Assembly: GCA_017416155.1 (NCBI GenBank)
Contig: JAFQDE010000005.1
Coordinates: 102,894 to 166,893 of the forward strand
Direction of reading: 5' to 3'
From: Tyzzerella sp.
GTDB taxonomy: Bacteria > Bacillota > Clostridia > Lachnospirales > Lachnospiraceae
DNA: 64,000 bases
In this document: piece after piece, positions 17,837 to 26,950 of the stretch
Layout: each line of letters starts with the position of its first letter
Numbering within the stretch: the stretch's first letter is position 1
Notes under the pieces: generated by a model
What the model saw: only the letters and a program-made list of their open reading frames with translations
The model's database searches: none
Told to the model about the DNA's origin: nothing
Made by a program: the position numbers and the translations under genes

Positions 17837-18889
17837 ATGAGATTAAGAAATACTAGACTACATGTTCGTATCAGTGCATTATTTCTGTCGTTCGTACTAT
17901 TTTTACTCTCTGTCTCTCCGGCCTACGCTGCAAAGACTGTTGATAAATCAAAAAGCGAAACTGCAGAATTAAAATCAGAGTTGTCCGATATGGAAAAAGA
18001 ACTGAAATCTTTAGACAAAGAATTAAACCAGATTCTTTCTCAGATTAAGAAAACAAACTCTGAGCTAAAAAAAGTCAGAGAAGAACTTGCCATTGCAAAA
18101 GGACAAGAGCAAGCACAATACGAATCTATGATGACACGAATTAAATATATGTATGAAAATGGCAGTTCTACTATGTTAGAAATGCTTCTTTCTTCGAAAT
18201 GTATGGCGGAATTTGTCAGCAAGGCTGAATATTTCTCTGCAATCACGGATTATGACCGCAAATTACTTGCTGAATATAACGCAATCCGTGAAACCGTTGC
18301 TGCAAATGAAGCAAAATTGACAGAATCCCAAGAATATTTGAAGACACTGCAAAAGAAACTTGTATCTAAAGAAAAGACATTAAAAGACAAGATTACTGCA
18401 ACTTCTGCTGAATTGATACAAAAAGCAAAATTAGAAGCACAAAAAGCCGAATCAGAAGCTAACAAAGAAGTAACTCCAATTGTTCCAGAAAAAGACCCTG
18501 TCTTTAACAAGGCCCCTGCTACCACCAATGGTTCTGCCGTCTCTTACACAGAGGAAGATGTTATACTCTTAGCCGGGCTCATTGAATGCGAAGCAGGTTC
18601 AACCAATTACGATGCACTGCTCGCCGTCGGTGCTGTTGTCGTCAATCGTATGAAGCACAGAAATTATCCGGATACCGTCTATGGAGTTATTAAGCAACCA
18701 AAACAATTCCCTCCTGCCACAAATGGTAAGTTGGATAGGATACTTGCTAGAGGAACAAAACCTTTATGTGAGAAAGCTGCCAGGGATGCTCTAAACGGTA
18801 AAACAAATGTAGAAGACTGCATCAGTTTTCGTGCTGCCAGTAGCGGACGTCCGGGAACAATTATCGGAGATAATGTTTTCTTCTTTTAA
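17837..18889 (+). CDS. Secreted coiled-coil protein with SleB-type cell wall hydrolase domain
   Basis: 350 aa from the ATG at 17837 (GAAAGGA upstream). Signal peptide to about residue 35 (VSPAYAA). Residues about 40-220 form a long heptad-rich coiled coil like the PcsB/CwlO N-terminal regulator domain. A short Pro/Glu linker follows, then a Hydrolase_2 (SleB) domain from about 255: EDVILLAGLIECEAG with the catalytic Glu, AVGAVVVNRMK, and a C-terminal SFRAASSG. It probably cuts peptidoglycan during growth or sporulation. The coiled-coil plus SleB pairing suggests regulated activity at the membrane. Confidence 0.88.
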   Translation: MRLRNTRLHVRISALFLSFVLFLLSVSPAYAAKTVDKSKSETAELKSELSDMEKELKSLDKELNQILSQIKKTNSELKKVREELAIAKGQEQAQYESMMTRIKYMYENGSSTMLEMLLSSKCMAEFVSKAEYFSAITDYDRKLLAEYNAIRETVAANEAKLTESQEYLKTLQKKLVSKEKTLKDKITATSAELIQKAKLEAQKAESEANKEVTPIVPEKDPVFNKAPATTNGSAVSYTEEDVILLAGLIECEAGSTNYDALLAVGAVVVNRMKHRNYPDTVYGVIKQPKQFPPATNGKLDRILARGTKPLCEKAARDALNGKTNVEDCISFRAASSGRPGTIIGDNVFFF

Positions 18890-18894
18890 TACAC

Positions 18895-18935
18895 AAAACC
18901 TCGATTTTGGTTGTATTTCCATATATCGAGGTTTT
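18895..18935. terminator. Bidirectional terminator between the hydrolase gene and truA
   Basis: AAAACCTCGAT (18895-18905) pairs with ATCGAGGTTTT (18925-18935); T-rich flanks on both strands, between converging genes. Confidence 0.85.
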
Positions 18936-18940
18936 ATTAT

Positions 18941-19678
18941 TTAATCATATTTAATTTCCATGAGCATAAGACCGTGCGCCGGTGCCGTGACCCCTGCTGC
19001 CTTTCGGTCTTTTGCCTCCAATATCTCTTTTACCCTTTCAGGCTCGTAAAATCCGCGTCCGACACGAATCAATGTACCCACAATAATACGTACCATATTA
19101 TAAAGAAAACCATTGCCGGTAATACGAATTGTAATCTCATCTCCGTTTGTCAGAATATCGAGTGCCGTAATCGTGCGCACGGTATTCTCCACATCCGTTC
19201 TCACATTACAAAAGCTCACAAAATCATGCTCTCCTACCAGATAAGAAGCCGCCTTTCGCATTTTCTCAATATCTAACACATAAGAGACAAAATAATTCGT
19301 TAATCGCTTTGTCGGAACCGGAATCCTTGTGTTGATAATGTGATACTCATAAGTCTTACTGCAGTCACAGTATCTCGGATGAAAATCCGATGCAACATCT
19401 TCAGACTTCACAACCACAATATCCTCCGGCAATCTCTGGTTAAGCGCTACCGCAATCTTCTCTGTCGGAATTGTGGTCGCTGTGTCAAACACAGCCACAT
19501 TTCCCATCGCATGAACACCGGAATCCGTGCGACTCGCACCAATCACCAAAATATCTTCGCCGGTTAATTTCTGCAAGGTGTGATTTAGTACTTCTTCAAT
19601 TGTAATGCCGTTGGGTTGCACCTGCCACCCACAGTAATTCGTGCCATCATAGGCAATCGTTAACTTTACACGTTTCAT
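18941..19678 (-). CDS. truA: tRNA pseudouridine synthase A
   Basis: Makes pseudouridine at tRNA positions 38-40. 245 aa, normal length. The catalytic Asp is in GASRTDSGVHAMG (about 46-58). It overlaps ecfT by 4 bases, the same ecfT-truA order as in many Firmicutes. Confidence 0.97.
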   Translation of the reverse strand: MKRVKLTIAYDGTNYCGWQVQPNGITIEEVLNHTLQKLTGEDILVIGASRTDSGVHAMGNVAVFDTATTIPTEKIAVALNQRLPEDIVVVKSEDVASDFHPRYCDCSKTYEYHIINTRIPVPTKRLTNYFVSYVLDIEKMRKAASYLVGEHDFVSFCNVRTDVENTVRTITALDILTNGDEITIRITGNGFLYNMVRIIVGTLIRVGRGFYEPERVKEILEAKDRKAAGVTAPAHGLMLMEIKYD

Positions 19679-20478
19679 ACAACTCTATCGATCACTACTG
19701 CAAATACCACATATAGAACTGTGATTGCATAAGCGATATAATCCTTCCTCTCATATACCAAGGGCTTCATCTTCGTTCTACCCTCACCTCCGCGATAACA
19801 TCTTGCCTCCATCGCCATCGCAAGATCATTCGCACGACGGAACGCTGATACAAAAAGCGGTACCAGAATCGGAATCATGGCTTTTGCCTTCTGAATAATA
19901 TTGCCGCTCTCGAGGTCTGCTCCCCTCGCAAGCTGTGCCTTCATAATCTTATCCGTCTCCTCCAGTAATATCGGAATAAAGCGGAGTGCAATGGACATCA
20001 TCATCGCAATCTCATGCACCGGAAATTTGATTTTCCTAAGTGGCCAGAGTAGTTTCTCGATACCATCTGTAAGTGCATTCGGCGTTGTTGTAAATGTCAT
20101 GAGCGACGAACCTAGTATCAGGTAAATCAAACGGATAGTCATGAACACCGCCGTTCGAAGTCCTTCATCTGTCACTTTGAAAATCCAAAGCGAAAATAAC
20201 ACCGTACCTGTTTTTGTCAGAAACAAATTAAAGAGCACCGTTATCACAAGTAACATTACAACTGCCTTAAGTCCCTTGACGATAAACTTAAACGGAACCT
20301 TTGAGATTCGAATCACTGATGCCAGAAATAGTGTAGCGATGATATAACCGCCAATACTTTGAAACAGAAACAGCGAAACCAGATATATGAGCGTACACAC
20401 AATCTTGACTCTCGGATCCAGACGGTGCAATCTACTGTTTGATGGGTAATACTGCCCGATTGTAATATCTCTAATCAT
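19675..20478 (-). CDS. ecfT: ECF transporter transmembrane (T) component
   Basis: 267 aa membrane protein coupling the EcfA ATPases to vitamin-binding S components. Five or so spans. The two cytoplasmic coupling helices carry the Ala-Arg-Gly motifs: AQLARGADLES and AMEARCYRGG, the latter with Cys-Tyr between the motif residues. It starts 12 bases after the fused ATPase gene. A possible partner S component is at 36927-37448. Confidence 0.95.
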   Translation of the reverse strand: MIRDITIGQYYPSNSRLHRLDPRVKIVCTLIYLVSLFLFQSIGGYIIATLFLASVIRISKVPFKFIVKGLKAVVMLLVITVLFNLFLTKTGTVLFSLWIFKVTDEGLRTAVFMTIRLIYLILGSSLMTFTTTPNALTDGIEKLLWPLRKIKFPVHEIAMMMSIALRFIPILLEETDKIMKAQLARGADLESGNIIQKAKAMIPILVPLFVSAFRRANDLAMAMEARCYRGGEGRTKMKPLVYERKDYIAYAITVLYVVFAVVIDRVV

Positions 20479-20490
20479 ATAGTCTCCAAT

Positions 20491-22248
20491 CTATTTTTTG
20501 AGTACCTTTGAAATCGTTTCCACTGCTTCCGCAATGGTAGTAGCCTCTGTATCTACAGGGAAGCCTTTCTTTGCAAGTTCATGCATCATGTATGTCACCT
20601 GAGGTGCTGCAAGACCTACTTTTTCTAATTCCTCGTAATGAGCGAACACCTTCTTCGGCTCATCATCGTACATCTTGCTTCCTTTATTCATAACCACAAT
20701 TCGGTCTACATACTTTGCAATATCTTCCATACTGTGAGAAACAAGCACAACCGTCAGATTGCCCTCTTTTTGCAGATATGCAATCTGTTCCAATATCTCA
20801 TCTCTTCCCTTCGGGTCAAGTCCGGCTGTCGGCTCGTCCAAAACAAGCACCTTCGGCTTCATGGCAAGCACACCGGCAATTGCCACACGGCGCTTTTGCC
20901 CACCGGACAAATCAAATGGCGAAACCTCGTAATATTTCTCCGGAAGTCCCACAAGTTTTAATGCCTCTATCGCACGCTCCTTACATTCCTCCTGAGAAAG
21001 ACCTTGGTTTTTCGGTCCAAAGCAAACATCCGTAAGAACGTCTGTCTCAAAAAGCTGATGTTCCGGATATTGGAAGACAAGACCTACGTTATTGCGTAAT
21101 TCCCGTAAGTTATATTTCTCCCTGTAAATGTTCTCGCCCTTATAATAGATGTCCCCATCGGTCGCCTTGATAAGCCCATTCAAATGCTGAATCAAAGTAG
21201 ACTTTCCGGAACCGGTGTGCCCGATGATTCCGATAAACTCACCCTCATAAATGTCAAGACTGATATCCTTTAAGGCATGCTTTTCAAATGCATTGCCCGG
21301 GCTGTAAATATAATTGATATGGTCTACCTTTAAAAGCGGTTGTCCTACGTTCGATAGCGATTTCTTTGCTTCGCTTCCAAGTACTTGCGTTTTTATATCT
21401 GTGTTTTTACATTCGCTTAAAGCTGACAATAATTCCTCTGTTGTTAGAATCCCCTTCGGAATCGGATAACCTTTTTTGCGAAGTTCATAGGCAAGCAATG
21501 TTACCTGCGGAACGTCCAGTCGGTATTCCTTTAGAAGTTCTACCTGGCTAAACACTTCCCTAGCCGTTCCTTCAAGTACCACGTGACCTTTGTCCATCAC
21601 AATCACTCGGTCTGCACCCACTACCTCTTCCATATAGTGAGTAATGAGAATAACCGTTACTTTCTCTTTCTTTCGAAGTTCCTCCACTGTTCTTAAGACT
21701 TCTCTACGTCCATTTGGATCCAGCATTGCTGTTGGTTCATCTAGAACAATGCATTTTGGACGCATCGCAACAACTCCTGCGATTGCCACTCTCTGCTTCT
21801 GCCCGCCGGACAACTTATTTGGGGAATGATGACGATATTCTATCATTCCAACTGCTGATAAACTTTCTTCCACCCGTTGCCATATCTCTTCTGTCGATAC
21901 ACCGAGATTCTCCGGACCAAATCCGACATCCTCTTCCACTATCGTTCCAATAATCTGGTTGTCTGGATTCTGGAACACCATGCCGGCTGTTTGACGTACA
22001 TTCCAAATATTCTCCTCCCGACTTGTATTCTTACCATCTACCCACATTGTTCCTTCTGTCGGAGACAGAATTGCATTCATATGCTTTGCAAGCGTAGATT
22101 TACCGGAACCATTGTGTCCTAAGATGGCAATGAACTGTCCCGGTTCTATATCTATATTGACCTCGTCGATGGCACGACGTGTCCCGATGACATTACCTTC
22201 ATCGTCAAATTTTTTATAATCAAAAACAAGATTTTTGGTTCTAATCAT
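20491..22248 (-). CDS. Fused ECF transporter ATPases EcfA1-EcfA2
   Basis: One 585-aa frame holds two full ATPase domains that most Firmicutes encode as two genes. The first half (about 1-275) has [22 protein letters not shown] and [13 protein letters not shown]. The second half (about 310-585) has [22 protein letters not shown] and [14 protein letters not shown] roughly 35-residue linker ([16 protein letters not shown] and beyond) lies between. Each half ends with the same tail, [15 protein letters not shown] and [15 protein letters not shown], typical of EcfA subunits. The fusion fixes the heterodimer stoichiometry at 1:1. RBS GAAAGGA. It begins 23 bases after the antitoxin gene with no terminator between. 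Confidence 0.95.
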   Translation of the reverse strand: MIRTKNLVFDYKKFDDEGNVIGTRRAIDEVNIDIEPGQFIAILGHNGSGKSTLAKHMNAILSPTEGTMWVDGKNTSREENIWNVRQTAGMVFQNPDNQIIGTIVEEDVGFGPENLGVSTEEIWQRVEESLSAVGMIEYRHHSPNKLSGGQKQRVAIAGVVAMRPKCIVLDEPTAMLDPNGRREVLRTVEELRKKEKVTVILITHYMEEVVGADRVIVMDKGHVVLEGTAREVFSQVELLKEYRLDVPQVTLLAYELRKKGYPIPKGILTTEELLSALSECKNTDIKTQVLGSEAKKSLSNVGQPLLKVDHINYIYSPGNAFEKHALKDISLDIYEGEFIGIIGHTGSGKSTLIQHLNGLIKATDGDIYYKGENIYREKYNLRELRNNVGLVFQYPEHQLFETDVLTDVCFGPKNQGLSQEECKERAIEALKLVGLPEKYYEVSPFDLSGGQKRRVAIAGVLAMKPKVLVLDEPTAGLDPKGRDEILEQIAYLQKEGNLTVVLVSHSMEDIAKYVDRIVVMNKGSKMYDDEPKKVFAHYEELEKVGLAAPQVTYMMHELAKKGFPVDTEATTIAEAVETISKVLKK

Positions 22249-22271
22249 GCTTACGACTATCCTTTCACGTT

Positions 22272-22598
22272 TTATTTATCTTCTATCTTAACAATCTTTA
22301 ATTCATACCCCAAAGCATACATCGTATTGCAAAAAGATTTTAACGTAGGACTGTGTTCCTTACTTTCCATACGAGAAATTGCCTGCTGTTTATTACCTGT
22401 CAGTTCAGCTAATTGACGTTGCGAAATCTTCAGTTCTTTACGGATGACAATCATCTCATCAACCAATTGCTTTCCTCGATCTTCCACATAAAAAGTAGGT
22501 GCTGGCATACCTTTTCTTTCCGACAAAGGAATGTTCCCTTTTTCTATAGCAATTGCTTCCAATAAACCCTGCATTGTTTCATCAAAAAACTTGCTCAT
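22272..22598 (-). CDS. XRE-family antitoxin (HigA-like)
   Basis: About 108 aa. C-terminal helix-turn-helix of Xre/HTH_3 type: [14 protein letters not shown] then [10 protein letters not shown]. The start at 22598 is chosen because AAGGAGG lies 7 bases before it; an ATG at 22604 sits directly against that site. Antitoxin of the RelE/HigB-type protein encoded just upstream; it likely binds the palindrome at 22967-22982 and autorepresses. Confidence 0.88.
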   Translation of the reverse strand: MSKFFDETMQGLLEAIAIEKGNIPLSERKGMPAPTFYVEDRGKQLVDEMIVIRKELKISQRQLAELTGNKQQAISRMESKEHSPTLKSFCNTMYALGYELKIVKIEDK

Positions 22599-22600
22599 TG

Positions 22601-22930
22601 TCATTCCTCCTTCAAAAACTTGATAACCGCTTTAAATGCTTTCTTTTCGTCCTCTGTTAAATCATCTTTTTCATTCTTAGTATATACATTAACAAAATAT
22701 ATTGTTTCTTTCAACTCAATATCAACATAAAGGACTCTGCCGCCACTACGTTTGCCTGTATTTTCCAGTGGTATACGAATTTTTCTCAATCCCCCAGTAC
22801 CTTGAATAGTATCACCTGCTTTCGGATTTTTCAATAATATGTTTTGCAATTCTCGCAAACTCTCGTCTGATAATCCTAATTCTTTCCATTTCTTTGTAAA
22901 CTGTGGTACTTCTATAAATGTTCGATTCAT
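22601..22930 (-). CDS. RelE/HigB-family toxin
   Basis: 109 aa, small basic RelE-superfamily fold: the C-terminal region YFVNVYTKNEKDDLTEDEKKAFK is typical of HigB-type/YafQ-like proteins (phage-derived Gp49-like). Predicted ribosome-dependent mRNA endonuclease. The ATG at 22930 (MNRTFIEVPQF) has AGGAAAGGA upstream; an earlier ATG at 22957 is less likely. Toxin gene first, antitoxin second, the arrangement of higBA. Confidence 0.88.
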   Translation of the reverse strand: MNRTFIEVPQFTKKWKELGLSDESLRELQNILLKNPKAGDTIQGTGGLRKIRIPLENTGKRSGGRVLYVDIELKETIYFVNVYTKNEKDDLTEDEKKAFKAVIKFLKEE

Positions 22931-22961
22931 TATCTTCTGTCCTTTCCTATGTTCCATTTTG

Positions 22962-22990
22962 AATATACAACAAATTTGTTGTCATGTCAA
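22962..22990 (-). promoter_or_regulatory. Toxin-antitoxin promoter with palindrome in the spacer
   Basis: TTGACA (22990-22985), 17 bp, TATATT (22967-22962). The spacer contains ACAACAAATTTGTTGT (22967-22982), a perfect 16-bp palindrome, ideal for autorepression by the antitoxin. Confidence 0.8.
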
Positions 22991-23073
22991 TTCGTTTTAA
23001 AAAACTGTTGTATTTTTCAAAAACATGATATAATATGTCTCGTAGATTAGAAAACAGAAAGGACATAAAAACT

Positions 23074-23592
23074 ATGGCAAACCCAATTGTAACATTTGAA
23101 ATGGAAAACGGGGATATCATGAAAGCAGAATTATATCCTGACGTTGCTCCAAATACAGTAAACAACTTTATCTCATTAGTACAGAAAGGCTACTATGACG
23201 GCTTAATCTTCCACCGCGTCATCCGTGGATTCATGATTCAAGGCGGATGTCCACAGGGAATCGGAACAGGCGGTCCTGGATATCAAATCAAAGGTGAATT
23301 CCTTCAGAACGGTTTCCCGAACCACTTAAAACACGAACCGGGAGTTCTGTCTATGGCACGCGCCATGCACCCGGATTCAGCCGGTTCTCAGTTCTTTATC
23401 ATGCACGAGACATCTCCGCATCTGGACGGTTCTTATGCTGCATTCGGTAAAGTAATCGAAGGTATGGATGTTGTGAATAAGATTGCTGAGACAGCAACTG
23501 ATTTCAGAGACAGACCATTTGAAGATCAAGTGATGAAGACAGTCACTGTAGATACACAAGGTGTCGCATACGACGAACCGAAAACATGTTAA
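23074..23592 (+). CDS. Peptidyl-prolyl cis-trans isomerase, cyclophilin type
   Basis: Cytoplasmic cyclophilin of 172 aa, catalysing proline isomerisation in protein folding. The ATG at 23074 gives MANPIVTFEMENGD with GAAAGGA upstream. Core motifs: FHRVIRGFMIQGG with the catalytic Arg, and SAGSQFFIMH. No signal peptide. TATAAT at 23029-23034 gives it its own promoter, divergent from the toxin-antitoxin pair. Confidence 0.95.
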   Translation: MANPIVTFEMENGDIMKAELYPDVAPNTVNNFISLVQKGYYDGLIFHRVIRGFMIQGGCPQGIGTGGPGYQIKGEFLQNGFPNHLKHEPGVLSMARAMHPDSAGSQFFIMHETSPHLDGSYAAFGKVIEGMDVVNKIAETATDFRDRPFEDQVMKTVTVDTQGVAYDEPKTC

Positions 23593-23599
23593 TATAACA

Positions 23600-23632
23600 A
23601 AAAAGATTACGCGCTCGGCGTAATCTTTTTTA
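23600..23632. terminator. Terminator after the cyclophilin gene
   Basis: AAAGATTACGC/GCGTAATCTTT with a 5-nt loop and T-runs on both strands; it probably also serves the converging 23638-23871 gene. Confidence 0.88.
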
Positions 23633-23637
23633 TATTC

Positions 23638-23871
23638 TTATTCTAAGTTTAATATCTTTGACAACACTTCAATAATTATCTCATTGGTACACGCCTTCGT
23701 ATACCCCATAAAATGAAGTGATATCTCATCCTGTTTCTGCGCTTCTGTAAGACTATCATCATGCTTTGTCTCATCAATTAACTTGATGAGCTGCGGCGTC
23801 ATCTCCTCATACATTTCAATTGTCGTCTCAGACACCAATTTTCGAAGTTCTTCTTTTGTTGTAGGTACCAT
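23638..23871 (-). CDS. Hypothetical 77-aa protein downstream of smpB
   Basis: I do not recognise a family. It is acidic, probably all helical (KEELRKLVSETTIEMYEEM), with no signal or membrane segment. A GAGAGA stretch precedes the ATG and it lies 11 bases after the smpB stop, in line with the smpB-rnr-secG direction, so it is likely co-transcribed. Confidence 0.65.
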   Translation of the reverse strand: MVPTTKEELRKLVSETTIEMYEEMTPQLIKLIDETKHDDSLTEAQKQDEISLHFMGYTKACTNEIIIEVLSKILNLE

Positions 23872-23882
23872 TGTTCTCTCTC

Positions 23883-24350
23883 CTAACCAATATTTCTCAC
23901 TTTGAAATCTCTCTCCGCCTCGCGTCTCTGGTCTTTCTTTGCGATATCATCACGTTTGTCATAGAGCTTCTTACCTTTAGCAAGACCAATCTCCATCTTC
24001 ATAAGGCTGCCTTTCAAGTATACTTTCAGCGGAACAACTGAAATTCCCTTTTCTTTCACCTTGCCAAGCATCTTATTAATCTCTGACTTGTGAAGCAATA
24101 ACTTCTTCACACGGAGCGAATCCTTATTAAAAATGTTGCCCTTCTCATATGGACTGATATGCATGCCATATACGAACACTTCTCCGTTCTCAATACGGAT
24201 AAATGCTTCCTTAATACTACATTTTCCCATGCGAAGCGACTTCACTTCCGTCCCATGAAGTGCAATACCCGCCTCGTAAGTGTCCAATATAAAATAATCA
24301 TGATATGCTTTTTTGTTGTTTGCAATTAACTTAACGGAATCCTTTGCCAT
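23883..24350 (-). CDS. smpB: SsrA-binding protein
   Basis: Partner of tmRNA in trans-translation. 155 aa. Core [11 protein letters not shown]-like motif appears as [15 protein letters not shown], and the basic tail is [17 protein letters not shown]. It lies 55 bases after rnr; the tmRNA gene itself is about 19 kb away. Confidence 0.97.
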   Translation of the reverse strand: MAKDSVKLIANNKKAYHDYFILDTYEAGIALHGTEVKSLRMGKCSIKEAFIRIENGEVFVYGMHISPYEKGNIFNKDSLRVKKLLLHKSEINKMLGKVKEKGISVVPLKVYLKGSLMKMEIGLAKGKKLYDKRDDIAKKDQRREAERDFKVRNIG

Positions 24351-24405
24351 TCTTTTCTTTCCCTTCTATGTAAGCCATGCAAGATACTATCCTGCATGGT
24401 TACGC

Positions 24406-26526
24406 TTATTCTACCAGTTCAAAATCAATGGTTCTCTCTACTTTGCTTGTACCAATGACTCTCACCATAACTGTCTGTCCAAGTTTATAGGTCTTTCCGG
24501 TACGCTCACCGACCATTTCATAACTGTCTTCCACATAATTATAATGGTCATCATATAGGTTTGTCACGTGAATTAACCCTTCAATCGTATTCGGTAATTC
24601 GACATATATCCCCCATTTGGTGATGCTGGAAATAACCCCTTCAAATTCTTCCCCGATTCGTGAGGACATATACTCCACTTTTTTCAATTTTACAGTCTCA
24701 CGTTCTGCCTCTTCCGCCAGACGTTCTCTCTGACTGGACTGTTTCGTAACCTCTGTGAGGATCTTATCATAGTGGTCTCTACGGTCCTCATTCATTCTGC
24801 CCCTCAGATTTTCCTTGATAATACGGTGAATCTGAAGATCTGGATATCTACGTATCGGTGAAGTAAAATGACAGTAATACGAAGCCGCCAGTCCAAAATG
24901 TCCAGTGTTCTCCGGTGTGTATTTTGCCTGCTTCATAGAACGGAGTGCCAATCTGCTAATCAATGCATCTTCTGCTGTCCCTTCCACTTTTGCGAGTAAT
25001 TTTTGAATCTCCTTCGGGCGCACTTCCTTATTGGAAATGTGCATAGAATGTCCGAAATTGCGAATAAATGTCACTAATTTTTTTATCTTGTCTTCATCCG
25101 GTGCCTCATGAGTACGATAAACAAACGGGATCTCCTGCCAAAAGTAATCTTCGGCCACAGTCTCATTGGCAAGAAGCATAAAGTCCTCAATAATCCTCGT
25201 GGCCACATTTCTGTCATAAGGCTTAATCTCAATCGGTTTGCCACTCTCATCCAGTATCATCTTCGTCTCCGGAAAATCAAAATCAATGGAGCCTCTTTGC
25301 GTTCTCTTTTCACGCAGGATTCTTGAAAGTTCTGCCATAAGTTTGAACATCGGAACAAGTTCCTGATATCGCTCTATTTCTAATGCATCTTCCTCTTCCA
25401 GAATCTTCTTCACACTGGTATAACTCATGCGCTCGTCAATGTGTACCGCCGTCTCTGCGATTGTATGGTCAATTACAGAGCCCTTTTCGTTGATGGTCAT
25501 GATGCAGCTGAGTGCCAATCTGTCCTCGCCTGCATTGAGTGAACAGATACCATTTGACAACGTGTGCGGAAGCATCGGAATCACACGGTCCACAAGATAC
25601 ACACTTGTTCCGCGCTTTAATGCTTCTCTGTCAAGTGCACTATTCTCCTGTACATAGTTCGTTACATCCGCAATATGCACTCCCAGTATATAATTGCCAT
25701 CTTCCTTCATGATGGAAATAGCATCATCCAAATCCTTCGCATCTTCTCCGTCAATCGTAACCATTGTCCACTCTCGAAGATCCATGCGCCCTACCATGTC
25801 TGCTGTACTTACATCCTTTGCAACTCGCTCTGCCTGATTCAGCACCTTCTCCGGAAATTCTGTCGGCAAATCGTAACCTTTGACAATGGACATAATATCA
25901 ACCCCCGGATCATTCACATGACCTAGAATCTCAACCACTTTTCCTTCCGGTTTTCTGTTGCTATCTCCATATTTTGTAAGTTCTACAACCACCTTGTGTC
26001 CGGTCACCGCTCCCTTCGAGCGTTCCAATGGAACAAACACATCCTGCACATACCTCTGGTTATCTGGTATCACGAATCCAAAACTTTTATTCTTTTGAAA
26101 ATATCCCACGAGCGTTGTCGTTCCATGAGATAGAATCTTCGTAACCTTTCCTTCTTTTCGTTTTCCCTGTGGTGATGCTTTGATGATAACCTCTACCTTA
26201 TCATTATGAAATGCTCCGTTCGCATCATCCTCAGATATAAAGATGTCTTCCGCCTCACCTTCTACAACGACAAACCCAAATCCTCTGGCATGCGCCGTGT
26301 AGGTGCCGATGATATGTCTCGCCTCACCCTTACTATATTTCCCTTTCGATGATACATGCACCTTCCCCTCTGCTTCCAGTGCATCCATCACTCTCTTTAG
26401 TTCACTCCTTTGGTCCTTTGGAACCTGCAATAGAATGGCAAGTTCCTTTAGCTTCATTGGCACATAAAAATCATCGCAGATAAAATCATAGATAACCTTT
26501 TTTCTCTTCTCAAATGTCTGATCCAC
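24406..26526 (-). CDS. rnr: Ribonuclease R
   Basis: 3'-5' exoribonuclease degrading structured RNA, including non-stop messages rescued by tmRNA. 706 aa: N-terminal helix-turn-helix, two cold-shock/OB domains, RNB catalytic domain with DGEDAKDLDDAIS (active-site Asp cluster, about 260-275), and a C-terminal S1 domain (EGVISSITKWGIYVELP). Starts with GTG at 26526 after AGGAAGGAAG. A hairpin separates it from secG, so it depends on read-through or a promoter I cannot see. Confidence 0.96.
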   Translation of the reverse strand: MDQTFEKRKKVIYDFICDDFYVPMKLKELAILLQVPKDQRSELKRVMDALEAEGKVHVSSKGKYSKGEARHIIGTYTAHARGFGFVVVEGEAEDIFISEDDANGAFHNDKVEVIIKASPQGKRKEGKVTKILSHGTTTLVGYFQKNKSFGFVIPDNQRYVQDVFVPLERSKGAVTGHKVVVELTKYGDSNRKPEGKVVEILGHVNDPGVDIMSIVKGYDLPTEFPEKVLNQAERVAKDVSTADMVGRMDLREWTMVTIDGEDAKDLDDAISIMKEDGNYILGVHIADVTNYVQENSALDREALKRGTSVYLVDRVIPMLPHTLSNGICSLNAGEDRLALSCIMTINEKGSVIDHTIAETAVHIDERMSYTSVKKILEEEDALEIERYQELVPMFKLMAELSRILREKRTQRGSIDFDFPETKMILDESGKPIEIKPYDRNVATRIIEDFMLLANETVAEDYFWQEIPFVYRTHEAPDEDKIKKLVTFIRNFGHSMHISNKEVRPKEIQKLLAKVEGTAEDALISRLALRSMKQAKYTPENTGHFGLAASYYCHFTSPIRRYPDLQIHRIIKENLRGRMNEDRRDHYDKILTEVTKQSSQRERLAEEAERETVKLKKVEYMSSRIGEEFEGVISSITKWGIYVELPNTIEGLIHVTNLYDDHYNYVEDSYEMVGERTGKTYKLGQTVMVRVIGTSKVERTIDFELVE

Positions 26527-26553
26527 CCTATCACTTCCTTCCTAAATAATGCA

Positions 26554-26590
26554 TAAAAAAACACTCCTATTTGTTACAATAAGAGTGTTT
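26554..26590 (-). terminator. Hairpin with T-run between secG and rnr
   Basis: AAACACTCTTATTG/CAAATAGGAGTGTTT followed by TTTTATG. It has the form of a full terminator but stands only about 28 bases before the rnr start codon, so it may act as an attenuator. Confidence 0.75.
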
Positions 26591-26611
26591 CGTCATTTCC
26601 TTTACATCATC

Positions 26612-26860
26612 TTAAGCAAATACCTTCAAATTCAATACTACTGCTAATAATACAAACACAATTGCTAAGATTCTTGTAATTTTAACCAAAGCGCCTTCCA
26701 TAGAACGCCCTTTGTTCTGTCCCCAATATGACTCAGAAGCTCCTGCAAGTCCACCAAGACCGCCTTCCTTACCTTCCTGAAGTAATACGAGTACAATCAA
26801 TCCGATACAGTCTATTGCTAATAAAATTGTAAGAATTGTTTTCAAAATATCCATTTCCAC
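26612..26860 (-). CDS. secG: Preprotein translocase subunit SecG
   Basis: 82 aa, two hydrophobic segments (about 5-25 and 55-80) around the conserved loop LLQEGKEGGLGG. Third subunit of the SecYEG channel; SecY is encoded at 49648-50970. RBS AGGAGG. Confidence 0.95.
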   Translation of the reverse strand: MEMDILKTILTILLAIDCIGLIVLVLLQEGKEGGLGGLAGASESYWGQNKGRSMEGALVKITRILAIVFVLLAVVLNLKVFA

Positions 26861-26924
26861 ACCTCCTGTGCATATAACAAAGGTATTTTAACACAAGAGC
26901 TGTATTTCTGCAAGTGTTTCTTAG

Positions 26925-26945
26925 CTGTTTTTTCCAAAAAAACAG
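26925..26945 (-). terminator. Weak hairpin after enolase
   Basis: CTGTTTTTT/AAAAAACAG directly after the eno stop; the stem is A-T rich and no T-run follows, so a terminator function is doubtful. Confidence 0.3.
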
Positions 26946-26950
26946 ATAAA

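Noticed and set aside
23035-23073. N-terminal extension of the cyclophilin
   Set aside because: It begins inside the -10 region; the ATG at 23074 has the ribosome site and the family start.
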